Positions 53,540 through 62,410 are shown, numbered from the stretch's first letter. The stretch is 64,000 nucleotides of DNA from Paenibacillus massiliensis subsp. panacisoli DSM 21345 (GCF_000426545.1 NZ_AUFO01000018.1:1-64000), one strand, 5' to 3'. Notes: generated from the sequence alone by a model not told the origin. Numbers and translations: made by a program.

Positions 53540-53739
53540 AGAAACGACGCAGTAGATGAACTGTCGGAATTTTGTCAACAAGAAGTCGCTCAATCGACAC
53601 ATTTATCATTGTAACATTTTTCACTTATTGTGTGAGACCGTGAAGCCGGGACTAACCGACGAAAGCGGGCATCCTGTGTGCATCGTGAAGCCAGCTATTC
53701 CTTCACGCATCACCCAGCAACTTGAAGGAGGAAATTGGT

Positions 53740-54846
53740 ATGTCCACATTAACAACACCTTTTACAGATAAACGCATGGCGGAGATCGTAGAGAAGGTAC
53801 AGCAGGGTCAGCGCCTGTCTCTAGAGGACGGCATTTATTTATATGAAACGGATGATCTGCTGACGCTTGGGCAGCTTGCGAATGAAGCTAACCTGCGCAA
53901 GAACGGCAAGAAAGTATACTTCATTGAGAATATGAGTCTATACTTCACGAATGTATGCGAGGCACGCTGTGCCTTTTGTAATTTCCGGAAGGATCAGGGC
54001 GATGATGGTGCCTACACCCTCTCTGGCTCTGAAATGATTGAATATGTAGAGCAGCATATCCATCCTGGCGTTCGGGAATTCCACATTGTAGGTGGACATA
54101 ATCCGCATGTTCCTTTTCAATACTATGTAGACTCCCTGAAGGCTCTGCACGAGAAATATCCGAATGTCACTCTCAAGGCCTACACGGCTGCGGAGATTGA
54201 CTTCTTCACACGTATCAGTGGACTCAGCATCTCCGAGGTGCTGCATGAGCTGCGAGGTGCTGGACTGCGTTCCCTGACTGGCGGTGGTGCCGAAATCCTC
54301 AGCGATGAGTATCGCCAAAAAATGCGTGTCGACAAAGCAAATGTGGACCGCTATCTTGAAGTACACCGTACAGCCCATAACATGGGTATGCGCACGCATA
54401 CGACGATGCTGTACGGCTCAGTAGAATCCTATGAGGATCGCATCAACCACATGCTGCAGGTTCGCCAGCTACAGGATGAGACGAACGGGTTCATGGTGTT
54501 CATACCGCTGTCCATGCAGCCTAAGAGCAAGAATGCCAGCATTATGCGCCGCAACTCGGCTTACGAAGATCTTAAGACAATTGCCATCAGCCGTCTGATG
54601 CTGGATAACATCGATCATATCAAGGCTTACTTCATTAACATTGGACCTCAGCTGACACAAGTGGCTCTATCCTTCGGCGCATCCGACGTGCATGGCACGA
54701 TCGTTCGTGAGAAGATCAGTCACGCTGCTGGCGCACTGACTCCTGAAGGCTTGACTCGCAAAGAGCTGATCTGGCTAGTGAAGGGTGCAGGACGCATTCC
54801 CGTTGAACGGGATACCTTCTACAACGAGATCGAAGTGTACGAATAA
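53740..54846 (+). CDS. mqnE: Aminofutalosine synthase MqnE (radical SAM)
   Basis: A 368-residue radical SAM enzyme that joins 3-(1-carboxyvinyloxy)benzoate to SAM and rearranges it to 6-amino-6-deoxyfutalosine, the first committed nucleoside of the futalosine pathway. The cluster motif is CEARCAFCNF, preceded by YFIENMSLYFTNV, and later segments are FHIVGGHNPHVPFQYYVD, LKAYTAAEIDFFTRIS and LTGGGAEILSDEYR. GAAGGAGG precedes ATG 53740; a six-residue extension lacks support. Together with mqnB and mqnD (44060-45573) it covers three pathway steps. It is followed by an oxidoreductase gene in the same direction after 204 bases. Confidence 0.94.
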   Translation: MSTLTTPFTDKRMAEIVEKVQQGQRLSLEDGIYLYETDDLLTLGQLANEANLRKNGKKVYFIENMSLYFTNVCEARCAFCNFRKDQGDDGAYTLSGSEMIEYVEQHIHPGVREFHIVGGHNPHVPFQYYVDSLKALHEKYPNVTLKAYTAAEIDFFTRISGLSISEVLHELRGAGLRSLTGGGAEILSDEYRQKMRVDKANVDRYLEVHRTAHNMGMRTHTTMLYGSVESYEDRINHMLQVRQLQDETNGFMVFIPLSMQPKSKNASIMRRNSAYEDLKTIAISRLMLDNIDHIKAYFINIGPQLTQVALSFGASDVHGTIVREKISHAAGALTPEGLTRKELIWLVKGAGRIPVERDTFYNEIEVYE

Positions 54847-55050
54847 GCCTGAAGCAGATACCTTCTAACAGGTTAAACAGGCATTGTTCACTGGAGAGAT
54901 CATAAAGCTTGGCACGGGTAATCTGAATTAACATACAGCAAGAATAAACAGAATGCAATGAATCGACTCACAAGCCATAACAGGCACGAGCCAACATGAG
55001 CTAAAGGATAAAGCCTAGTAACAGCACAACACAGAAAGGGCTGACCTGAT

Positions 55051-56118
55051 ATGAAGAAATTCGTCATTCTGGGGGGCGGCTACGGCGGCCTCACCATTGC
55101 CAAAGAATTGCTGGATAAGCACGTTCCCAAAGACATCGAGATCATCCTCGTCGATCGCATGCCCTTTCAGGGTCTGAAGACCGAGTATTATGCACTGGCT
55201 GCGGGGACTGTCTCTGATCTGGAGCTCAGAGTCTCCTTTCCGGCACATGCCGAGCTTACTCGCCGCTACGGTGAGGTTACCTCGATTGACCTGGAGAACA
55301 AGACCGTGCACTTCATGATCGGTGATCCTCTGGAGTATGACCAGCTTGTGATTGGGCTAGGCTGTACAGATCGGTTCCACAACACACCCGGTGCCAAGGA
55401 CTATGCCTCCACAATCCAATCCTTCAACAGTACTCGCCAGACCTATCTACGCCTGAACGAAATCAAGCCATACGGTCAGGTGCATATTGTTGGCGGGGGA
55501 TTAAGTGGCGTCGAATTGGCTGCTGAGCTTCGCGAGAGTCGCCCTGATCTTAACATTGCTATCCTGGACCGTGGAGAGCGCGTCTTAACCGCCTTTCCAC
55601 AGCGATTGTCAACGTATGTCCATGCCTGGTTCAAAGAGCATCAGGTGGATACCATGTCCCATGTAGCCGTATCCCGCGTAGAACCATCTGCCATCTACAA
55701 TCGGGATGCGGAAATGCTAACCGATGCCGTAGTGTGGACAGCAGGGATTCAGCCCGTCAAGGCTGTACAGGACCTGCAAGTAGCCAAGGATGCGCAAGGG
55801 CGTATATTGCTGAATGAGCTATATCAGATTCCACAGCACCCGGAGGTATACGTGGTTGGGGATTGTGCGAGCCTTCCTTTCTCTCCAAGTGCTCAGGCAG
55901 CTGAAGCTCAGGGTGAGCGTATTGCCCATATTGTGAGAGCACTATGGAAGGGAGACACTCCGCATCCACATCCGATTAGATTACGTGGCACTCTGGGCTC
56001 TCTTGGCAAAAAGGCCGGCTTCGGCTACGGCTTCATGGGAGCAGCTTCTCTCCGCGGACGTATTCCGCGTCTGCTCAAGAGCGGTGTCCTATGGAAATCC
56101 AAGCGTCATTTCGGATAG
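55051..56118 (+). CDS. NAD(P)/FAD-dependent oxidoreductase (YutJ-like, NDH-2 family)
   Basis: A 355-residue flavoprotein of the NADH dehydrogenase II family. FAD-binding VILGGGYGGLTIAKELL and a second nucleotide loop HIVGGGLSGVELAAELRE are visible, then DAVVWTAGIQPVKAV and the FAD-site VVGDCASLPFSP. The C-terminal amphipathic part (SLRGRIPRLLKSGVLWKSKR) is basic, which may allow membrane contact. It is shorter and more divergent than the NDH-2 at 35803. B. subtilis YutJ has the same neighbours (yutI, yuzB). The acceptor is not known; a menaquinone role is suggested only by mqnE nearby. Confidence 0.9.
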   Translation: MKKFVILGGGYGGLTIAKELLDKHVPKDIEIILVDRMPFQGLKTEYYALAAGTVSDLELRVSFPAHAELTRRYGEVTSIDLENKTVHFMIGDPLEYDQLVIGLGCTDRFHNTPGAKDYASTIQSFNSTRQTYLRLNEIKPYGQVHIVGGGLSGVELAAELRESRPDLNIAILDRGERVLTAFPQRLSTYVHAWFKEHQVDTMSHVAVSRVEPSAIYNRDAEMLTDAVVWTAGIQPVKAVQDLQVAKDAQGRILLNELYQIPQHPEVYVVGDCASLPFSPSAQAAEAQGERIAHIVRALWKGDTPHPHPIRLRGTLGSLGKKAGFGYGFMGAASLRGRIPRLLKSGVLWKSKRHFG

Positions 56119-56164
56119 CATCTAGGGGACAATCAGGTCGGTGTACAACATTCGTTAACACAGT

Positions 56165-56206
56165 AAAGGGTTCCCCGCTTGGATGTGCTCAAGCGCGGGA
56201 ACCCTT
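56165..56206. terminator. Bidirectional terminator between YutJ and YuzB genes
   Basis: AAGGGTTCCCCGCTT (56165-56179) pairs with AAGCGCGGGAACCCTT (56191-56206), one bulge, and the plus strand continues ATTTTTAA. The arrangement closes both convergent genes. Confidence 0.85.
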
Positions 56207-56210
56207 ATTT

Positions 56211-56465
56211 TTAATCCAAATCAATCTCCAGCCATGCTTCAGCTTCCTTGATCTTGGCAATAACCGCCTCATACAGCGCATCAGCCGAATCTGCTGCCAC
56301 GATCTCGCCATTGACCATGGCATAAGGCTCCATATAACATTGCCCGCAATTGGTCAGGCATCCATATTCGATCACATCATAGTCTGGATTCTCTTCCAGA
56401 CGAGTCATGACCTCCTCTGTACCCAGATGCATATTACTGCTGCAAAATTCGATAATTGGTCTCAA
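56211..56465 (-). CDS. yuzB: YuzB-family protein (DUF1450)
   Basis: An 84-residue protein of the YuzB family found near yutI and yutJ in Bacillales. FCSSNMHLGTEEVMTRLEEN, then GCLTNCGQCYMEPYAMVNGE show the conserved cysteines (CxxxCxxC), which suggest metal or cluster binding. Function is not established. TTG 56465 is the only start in a good position and has a modest AGGTG site. It is divergent from yutI. Confidence 0.88.
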   Translation of the reverse strand: MRPIIEFCSSNMHLGTEEVMTRLEENPDYDVIEYGCLTNCGQCYMEPYAMVNGEIVAADSADALYEAVIAKIKEAEAWLEIDLD

Positions 56466-56553
56466 TTCATTTCACCTGCTTTTCGTAAGGCCATTTTAAT
56501 TTAACCTGAATTGTACTATAATAATAGGTATCAGGAAAGGAGTTGAATTCTAA

Positions 56554-56802
56554 ATGAGCGATAACACGCAAAGCATCACCTTGTATGATGAAGTACTGGA
56601 AGTGTTGGACAAATTGCGTCCTTTCTTGCAGCGCGACGGCGGTGACGTGGAACTGGTAGATGTTGAAGACGGCATCGTGAAGCTGAAGCTGATGGGTGCA
56701 TGCGGCAGCTGCCCGAGTTCAACGATCACGTTGAAAGCAGGTATTGAACGTGCCCTTCTCGAAGAAGTGGAAGGCGTTCAAGAAGTGGTACAAGTATTCT
56801 AA
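56554..56802 (+). CDS. yutI: NifU-like iron-sulfur scaffold protein (YutI)
   Basis: An 82-residue NifU C-terminal-type scaffold. The segment [20 protein letters not shown] is followed by the cluster CxxC in [20 protein letters not shown]. It assembles or transfers [4Fe-4S] clusters. GGAAAGGAG precedes the ATG and a strong terminator follows. It faces yuzB across an 88-base divergent promoter region and stands close to the IscA-like gene. Confidence 0.95.
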   Translation: MSDNTQSITLYDEVLEVLDKLRPFLQRDGGDVELVDVEDGIVKLKLMGACGSCPSSTITLKAGIERALLEEVEGVQEVVQVF

Positions 56803-56830
56803 GATATGCCCCTGCATATTTTATGACAGA

Positions 56831-56868
56831 GAGTCCTGGCTTCAGCTGAAGCCAAGACTCTTTTTTTT
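56831..56868 (+). terminator. Terminator of yutI
   Basis: GAGTC-CTGGCTTCAG (56831-56845) pairs with CTGAAGCC-AAGACTC (56846-56860), followed by eight T. It is one of the strongest terminators in the window. Confidence 0.92.
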
Positions 56869-56954
56869 GCGCATGTTCATGTATCCACCCGGGCTATTGG
56901 TTTTGTTGCTCTCGGCTTCTCATACGAAGCACGGACCCTTATTACCCTTAGTCA

Positions 56955-57764
56955 TCAATCCACTATATTAGCTTGCTCCGGCTTCACTGAAGATTTACCG
57001 ATGGAAGGTCGGATTGGGTCCAGCCCCCCTGAGATGTCCATAATGTTCCCAGTAATAAAATCCGAATCATCCCCGCACAAATAAGCGATGACACGGGCTA
57101 CATCCTCCCCGCTGCCGGGTCTTCCTCTAGGTGTCTCTGGATCAGGCAGACTGCTGACCTCTGCGATCGTCTTTTCTTTATTATCCCCCCGAATATCACC
57201 AGGACAGATCATATTTACAGTTATGCCAAATGGGGCCTCTTCCACTGCCAGTGTCTTCGTGAAGGATACAAGTCCTACCTTGGCTGCCGCATATACCGCT
57301 CTGTGCGGCCACGATCTTGCTTCTCCAGCATGTCCGAAGCCAAAGTGAATAATTCTTCCCCAACGCTGCTTACGCATGTGGGGCAGCACATAGTGATCCA
57401 GGAGCATGGCTCCTACCAGGTTCCCCTGAATTAAGGATTGAATCTCCACATGGGTATACTCGGCAAATAAACGGCGTTCACGAATGAATGGTCCTGCATT
57501 ATTAACCATGATATCCACGCCGCCGAGCTCCTGCTCTACCCGGCTAATAAGTTCCTCAATCTGGTCAGGCCTCGATATATCCGCCTGTACTGCAATACAC
57601 CGCACGCCCTTCATTCTGATCTGCTGCTGAAGCTCCTCCGCTTCCGCCTGACTGTGTACATAATTCAGTGCGATGTCGCAGCCCAGATCAGCCAGCTGAA
57701 GAGCCGTCATTCGGCCAAGACCTTTGGCGCTTCCAGTTATAAGGGCTATTCTGTGTCTCAACAT
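56955..57764 (-). CDS. Short-chain dehydrogenase/reductase (FabG-like)
   Basis: A 269-residue NAD(P)-dependent oxidoreductase. The cofactor loop is LITGSAKGLGRMTALQLAD, the NNAG motif is VDIMVNNAGPFIRERRLF, the catalytic serine is probably absent or shifted (RIIHFGFGHAGEARSWP) and the YxxxK pair is AVYAAAKVGLVSFTK. The usual IxxISS strand is HFGFG here, so the catalytic serine position deserves a check. GAGGAGGAAGG stands directly before ATG 57764. The gene is alone between convergent yutI and the met operon. Substrate unknown. Confidence 0.82.
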   Translation of the reverse strand: MLRHRIALITGSAKGLGRMTALQLADLGCDIALNYVHSQAEAEELQQQIRMKGVRCIAVQADISRPDQIEELISRVEQELGGVDIMVNNAGPFIRERRLFAEYTHVEIQSLIQGNLVGAMLLDHYVLPHMRKQRWGRIIHFGFGHAGEARSWPHRAVYAAAKVGLVSFTKTLAVEEAPFGITVNMICPGDIRGDNKEKTIAEVSSLPDPETPRGRPGSGEDVARVIAYLCGDDSDFITGNIMDISGGLDPIRPSIGKSSVKPEQANIVD

Positions 57765-57846
57765 CCTTCCTCCTCTGCACAGAGAACGGTCACAGCAACA
57801 GTATATTCGATTTAACACCTCCCCACAAGAAGAGCACCTGTTAACT

Positions 57847-57883
57847 CAAAAAAAGCCAGCATCCGTCGAAGCGGAGGCTGGCT
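57847..57883 (-). terminator. Terminator of the metNPQ operon
   Basis: On the minus strand AGCCAGCCTCCG (57872-57883) pairs with CGGATGCTGGCT (57854-57865), then a run of seven T. It lies about 50 bases after the metQ stop. Confidence 0.85.
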
Positions 57884-57930
57884 GTTCTGACAACGAATAG
57901 CTGATGTTATTTCGGACCAATGATGCCAAC

Positions 57931-58776
57931 TTAGAACGCTGGAACGATCGCACCTTGGTACTTGTCTTCAATGAATTTTCTAACTTCATCGGATTGCAGC
58001 GCTTTGGCCAGCGCTTGAATTCCCTCGGAATCCTTGTTATCCGGACGGGATACAAGCAAGTTCGCATAAGGAGATTCTTTGTCCTCGATGAACAGTGCAT
58101 CCTGTGTAGGATTCAATTGAGCTTCCAATGCATAGTTCGTATTGATAACGGCCAGGTCGAGATCCGGCAATTGACGCGGCAGAATGGCTGCATCGGCTTC
58201 CTTGATATCAAGGTTCTTAGGGTTAGCCGTAATGTCAGCAATAGTGGAACCAACATCCGTGTTATCTTTGAGCGTAATCAGCCCTTGTTTAGCAAGCAAT
58301 ACCAGAGCACGTCCACCATTCGTTGCATCGTTAGGAATACCTACAATTGCTCCATCCTTCAGTTCGTCGATGGATGTAAGCTTCTGGGAGTAGGCACCCA
58401 TAGGTTCAACGTGTACAGATACGACAGGCACGAGGTCCATGCCGCGTGTCTCGTTCTCGCTATCCAGGTAAGGCTTGTGCTGGAAGAAGTTCGCATCCAA
58501 TTGCTTGTCGAATACTTGTACGTTCGGCTGTACATAATCATTAAAAGTTACTACCTGCAAACGAACACCTTGTGCTTCCAGGCTTGGCTTAATAGCTTCC
58601 AGAATTTCCGCATGCGGAACTGCTGTTGCTCCTACCTTCAGCTCAACTTGACGCGGTGCGCCTCCTGGTGTCGGCTCAGCTTCGCCTGCCGCCTGATTAC
58701 CTTGGGAATTGTTGCCGCAAGCTGCGAGAACCGCCATCAAGGTAATGCTCAGTAACAATAGAGACCATTTTTTCAT
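57931..58776 (-). CDS. metQ: Methionine ABC transporter substrate-binding lipoprotein MetQ
   Basis: A 281-residue lipoprotein that captures methionine outside the cell. The signal ends in the lipobox LAAC followed by GNNSQGNQ, then NlpA-family strands QVELKVGATAVPHAEILEAI, QVVTFNDYVQPNVQVFDKQL, FFQHKPYLDSENE and IGIPNDATNGGRALVLLAK. GGAGGGGTACAC precedes ATG 58776; the longer frame is unsupported. Last gene of metN-metP-metQ, under the SAM-I riboswitch, and followed by a terminator. Confidence 0.95.
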   Translation of the reverse strand: MKKWSLLLLSITLMAVLAACGNNSQGNQAAGEAEPTPGGAPRQVELKVGATAVPHAEILEAIKPSLEAQGVRLQVVTFNDYVQPNVQVFDKQLDANFFQHKPYLDSENETRGMDLVPVVSVHVEPMGAYSQKLTSIDELKDGAIVGIPNDATNGGRALVLLAKQGLITLKDNTDVGSTIADITANPKNLDIKEADAAILPRQLPDLDLAVINTNYALEAQLNPTQDALFIEDKESPYANLLVSRPDNKDSEGIQALAKALQSDEVRKFIEDKYQGAIVPAF

Positions 58777-58837
58777 GTGTACCCCTCCAATGTGATTAAT
58801 AAAAATAGTGACATAAGGATCTATATATATGTTTTCC

Positions 58838-59509
58838 TTATTTCCGTGTGTAATGCCGAACCAGACGGTCACCGACCATCTGCAGCACCTGTACAATGAC
58901 AACCATCAGTGCAACAGCCACAATCATGACTGGCAGATTATACCTGTAATATCCATAGTTGATGGCTAGGGCACCCAGCCCGCCACCACCAATCATTCCC
59001 GACATCGCGGTGTAGGATACAAGCGTAACAATAGTAATTGTCAGCGCAGCCACCAGACCAGGGAGCGCCTCGCGTAGCAGGACTCGGAAAATAATCTGGG
59101 TCGTGGAGGCACCCATTGATTGGGCCGCCTCAATGACGCCTCGGTCTACCTCGCGCAAGGACGTCTCCACCAAACGGGCAAAGAACGGCACGGCTCCTAT
59201 GACAAGTGGTGGAATCGTACCCTCGACACCAATAGACGTGCCAACGATAAGACGCGTCAGCGGAATCAGAGCCACAATCAGAATGATGAATGGTACGGAG
59301 CGCAGAATATTTACAATGACGGATAATATATTATAGACAATCTGCAAAACGACATTAGACGAACGGCTCGTCAGAAATAGCACTACGCCCAGGGGAAGCC
59401 CTAGAAGTAAGGTGAAGAGCCCGGAGGCACCCAACATTCTCAGGGTATCGATCGTCGACTTGCTAACCTCTTCCCAATTTATCTGGGAAAAATCCAGATC
59501 CACTATCAT
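58838..59509 (-). CDS. metP: Methionine ABC transporter permease MetP
   Basis: A 223-residue membrane protein with about five helices. The conserved binding-protein-dependent-transport loop is REVDRGVIEAAQSMGASTTQ, with IRSVPFIILIVALIPLTRL and MSGMIGGGGLGALAINYGYY, both typical of the MetI/MetP family. ATG 59509 overlaps the metN stop by four bases (ATGA). It passes D- and L-methionine using energy from MetN. Confidence 0.95.
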   Translation of the reverse strand: MIVDLDFSQINWEEVSKSTIDTLRMLGASGLFTLLLGLPLGVVLFLTSRSSNVVLQIVYNILSVIVNILRSVPFIILIVALIPLTRLIVGTSIGVEGTIPPLVIGAVPFFARLVETSLREVDRGVIEAAQSMGASTTQIIFRVLLREALPGLVAALTITIVTLVSYTAMSGMIGGGGLGALAINYGYYRYNLPVMIVAVALMVVIVQVLQMVGDRLVRHYTRK

Positions 59510-60522
59510 TGCATGACCTCCACATCCAGCCCCTGGGCAGTGAGCTCGGCTATTGTCCGGCTAATATCAGGAGCAGCACCCTCAAAGCGTACGATAAGCT
59601 GGCCATAAGGCGTATCCTTCAAGGTAGAGATGGTTCCCTGCAGGATCGCAAAGTCCACACCCGTATTACGCACAGCCTTAGAGAGGATCGGATCATAGGT
59701 CTGGCTACCAAGGAACGAGATCTTCACAATCTGGGCTGAATCCTGATGGGCCGCCTGGAGAATCTTACTAAGCTCTTGCTGCTCATCGGCTTCTCTCAGT
59801 ATGAAATCTCTCGTAACCGGATGCTTCGGCTTCAAGAATACCTCTGATACAGGGCCTTGCTCAACAATCCCACCCTGATGGATAACACCTACTCGATCGC
59901 AAATGCTCTGAATAACGTGCATCTCATGCGTAATGAGCATAATAGTTAGATTAAAGCGCTGATTAATATCTCGCAGGAGCTTCAGAATAGAATTCGTCGT
60001 CTGCGGGTCAAGTGCCGAGGTTGCCTCGTCACACAGGAGCACATCTGGATCACTTGCTAGTGCTCGTGCAATTCCTACCCGTTGCTTCTGTCCCCCGGAT
60101 AGCTGAGCTGGATATTTGGAGCTATGCTGCTCCAGTCCTACCAACACCAGTAGTTCTCTCACTTTGGCATCCAGCTTAGCTGCAGGAGTGTGAACCAGTC
60201 GCAGGGGGAAGGCTACATTCTCATAGACCGTCGCAGAGGACAACAGGTTAAAATGCTGGAAGATCATGCTGATCTTACGTCTCGCCAATTGCAGCTGATT
60301 GCGGGGAAGCGCCGTCAGATTCACGCCCCCTACCCATACCTCTCCTGAGCTTGGGCGTTCGAGAAGATTCACACATCGAATCAATGTACTCTTGCCTGCA
60401 CCGGAGTGACCGATGACACCGAAGATTTCACCCTTTTCTATAGTCAAGTCCAGATTGGACAAGGCGATATTTTTTTGATTTCCCTTACCGTAATACTTCG
60501 TTAATTGCTTGATTTCAATCAA
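59506..60522 (-). CDS. metN: Methionine ABC transporter ATP-binding protein MetN
   Basis: A 338-residue ATPase. Walker A is GHSGAGKST, the signature is LSGGQKQRVGIARAL, Walker B is LLCDEATSALDPQTT and the switch histidine is in MLITHEMHVI. The C-terminal NIL domain (about residues 265-338, VKISFLGSQTYDPILSKAV) binds methionine and causes trans-inhibition. TTG 60522 follows AAAGGGGGG; the longer frame lies in the leader and is not protein. The gene is directly behind the SAM-I riboswitch and terminator. Confidence 0.95.
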   Translation of the reverse strand: MIEIKQLTKYYGKGNQKNIALSNLDLTIEKGEIFGVIGHSGAGKSTLIRCVNLLERPSSGEVWVGGVNLTALPRNQLQLARRKISMIFQHFNLLSSATVYENVAFPLRLVHTPAAKLDAKVRELLVLVGLEQHSSKYPAQLSGGQKQRVGIARALASDPDVLLCDEATSALDPQTTNSILKLLRDINQRFNLTIMLITHEMHVIQSICDRVGVIHQGGIVEQGPVSEVFLKPKHPVTRDFILREADEQQELSKILQAAHQDSAQIVKISFLGSQTYDPILSKAVRNTGVDFAILQGTISTLKDTPYGQLIVRFEGAAPDISRTIAELTAQGLDVEVMQ

Positions 60523-60577
60523 AGACGTGCCCCCCTTTCTTACCTTTACCCTATCCTGCCGTAACTGCCCCGAAATA

Positions 60578-60621
60578 TACATAAATAGAAGAGCCCTTAT
60601 CACAGAAGGATAAGGGCTCTT
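60578..60621 (-). terminator. Riboswitch-controlled terminator before metN
   Basis: On the minus strand AGAGCCCTTATC pairs with GATAAGGGCTCT (60590-60620), followed by TCTATTTATG. It is the expression platform that stops transcription when SAM is bound. Confidence 0.85.
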
Positions 60622-60636
60622 GCATGAACTGCACCA

Positions 60637-60776
60637 CTTGTCTCATCTGCCAATACAATCTATTCATAGATGTATTGTTGGAATTAGCACCATGACGTTC
60701 GCCCCGCTCGTCTATACGACGGGGATAACCGGTTGCCGGGCTTCAAAGGGCCAGTCCCTCCACCACTCTCGATAAG
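60637..60776 (-). promoter_or_regulatory. SAM-I (S-box) riboswitch aptamer controlling metNPQ
   Basis: Read on the minus strand, the S-box signature is complete: CTTATCGAGAGTGGTGGAGG (60776-60757), GGACTGGCCC, GAAGCCCGGCAACC, GGTGCTAATTCCAACA and finally GATGAGACAAG (60637-60647). These are the P1-P4 conserved cores in order. Binding SAM favours the downstream terminator and turns off methionine uptake. Confidence 0.96.
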
Positions 60777-61029
60777 AATTATGCTATTATAATCAGATCT
60801 CAATATCTGAATGAATACGACATGTAAATAATCAAAATATATGAAACTAGCTTTCAGTATAGATAGTTTACACACGTTTGTCAAAGGTCAATTTTTGTAG
60901 TTACGCATGAAAGCCCCCGGACAGTCAGCAAAGTGACGCCTGAAGGCTATGGATGAATCCTGTTTGTAATAGATTCTCAATTTGTAATGGAATGCATTTC
61001 CAATTGATGATGAGGTTACATATAGAGGC

Positions 61030-62196
61030 TTACCACCCCTCCAGCCCCTGCCGTCTCAGATCCTCGGCTACAAGTCTAGCTAGCTGCTCAGCTCCCTGAC
61101 GGTTCGGATGCAGAGTATCTCCTGGCATATAGAGATTCAGAGTCGCCTCTGGTCCAATAGAGGTAAAGTAGGCTGAGCTGAGCACATTAAGATCGACCAG
61201 CGTTACATTCTCCTCCTGTGCCAAAGCTAGCGTAGCCCCTCTGTACCATCTGTTCACGGATGAATGTACCTGATTCGCATTGAAATCTGTGGCTCTACCT
61301 TGTGGTGTCGATAATATGACATGGGCCCCTTTGGCCTTTGCCTGAATTACCATATCCCGCATCGCTTCCTTGAATTGAGCCTCGCTGACCTGATGCTTCG
61401 CATTCGTATCATTAATGCCGAATTGCAGGATGAAGTAGTCGCCAGGCTTAATATATTGTAGAACACTCTCCATCTGTCCATCATCGCGGAAGCCCCTTGC
61501 AATCTGACCACCTGTGGCCATGTTACGCACCTGGAACACATCTCCATCTACATATCCTGGCAGTAATTGTCCCCAGCCGCCCTGTGCACTGCTATCCAAC
61601 GGGTAATAGTTGCACACCGTCGAATCACCACCAATGTAGATTGTACGATTCGTCGCCGGCTGACTTGATAGCTGCACGATTTCGAGCGCACTCAGTGTAA
61701 AAGCTGTCCCCTCTTTTCCCTCCGTAACTAGCAGGTTCAACTGCCCGTCAGTAACCGGGATTTGGAAGCGATCGACTGCTCCATTACCGGTCAGATTCAT
61801 CAACTGGTAGACCCCTTCTGCAGCGACACTGGCTCTGCTCGTATTACCAAGTGTAACTTTTACCTCATAGAGACCTGTTGGCAGATCCACATTAAAGGTA
61901 TTGCTGCTCTTGATACCGAATTGTCTGAATTGCACCGCGTCCGACTTGACTCCTGTACCCGAGGCCGTCACATTACGCATATGCTCGGGTGTCTGAAAGC
62001 CGTATCCTTTGCTAGCAGTATAGCCATCCTCTGCCCTGACCCCCACGTATCCAGGCTCTACTGCCCCCGCTCCAAAATCAAAACGATATTCAAGCCCGGC
62101 AGCCGATGTCTGTGGAGAGAACATTCCTAAAGACATTAATAAAGCGCTTACAATTATCAATACACCAACCTTCCCTTGCCTCTTTCGTCTACGCAT
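61030..62196 (-). CDS. Secreted SGNH esterase, rhamnogalacturonan acetylesterase-like (CE12)
   Basis: A 388-residue exported protein. After a signal peptide (VLIIVSALLMSLGMFSPQTS, cleavage near SAAG), an N-terminal beta-rich module (about 35-165, with GLYEVKVTLGNTSRA) is joined to an SGNH hydrolase. Blocks are visible as IYIGGDSTVCNYY (nucleophile serine), AQGGWGQLLPGY, NMATGGQIARGF, FILQFGINDTN and DTLHPNRQGAEQLA with the catalytic Asp-His. This matches the CE12 family, which removes acetyl groups from pectic rhamnogalacturonan. GGAGGAGA precedes the ATG. A plant-polymer role fits paenibacilli, but the substrate is inferred. Confidence 0.88.
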   Translation of the reverse strand: MRRRKRQGKVGVLIIVSALLMSLGMFSPQTSAAGLEYRFDFGAGAVEPGYVGVRAEDGYTASKGYGFQTPEHMRNVTASGTGVKSDAVQFRQFGIKSSNTFNVDLPTGLYEVKVTLGNTSRASVAAEGVYQLMNLTGNGAVDRFQIPVTDGQLNLLVTEGKEGTAFTLSALEIVQLSSQPATNRTIYIGGDSTVCNYYPLDSSAQGGWGQLLPGYVDGDVFQVRNMATGGQIARGFRDDGQMESVLQYIKPGDYFILQFGINDTNAKHQVSEAQFKEAMRDMVIQAKAKGAHVILSTPQGRATDFNANQVHSSVNRWYRGATLALAQEENVTLVDLNVLSSAYFTSIGPEATLNLYMPGDTLHPNRQGAEQLARLVAEDLRRQGLEGW

Positions 62197-62292
62197 TGCT
62201 ATTCTCCTCCTTCAAGATATGGATACAAGCCTAAGAAAGTAATTCGCCACTTTATTTCCATTTCCTTCAATATATGATTTGTTTTTTACACC

Positions 62293-62317
62293 AAAAAAGA
62301 CCATCTTACCGATGGTC
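62293..62317 (-). terminator. Terminator of the HEPN gene
   Basis: On the minus strand GACCATC (62311-62317) pairs with GATGGTC (62299-62305), followed by a run of six T (complement of the A run at 62293-62298). The stem is short but the tract is clean. Confidence 0.75.
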
Positions 62318-62410
62318 CTTCTGTCACTTTTGCATCGCTTTACACTACACTACTCTACATTACGATCATCGACTGCAACAATTCATTGTTATCATCTACT
62401 GAAGCTAAGC

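Noticed and set aside
60684..60884. Minus-strand frame of 66 codons upstream of metN
   Set aside because: It lies on the SAM-I riboswitch; the sequence is RNA structure, not protein.
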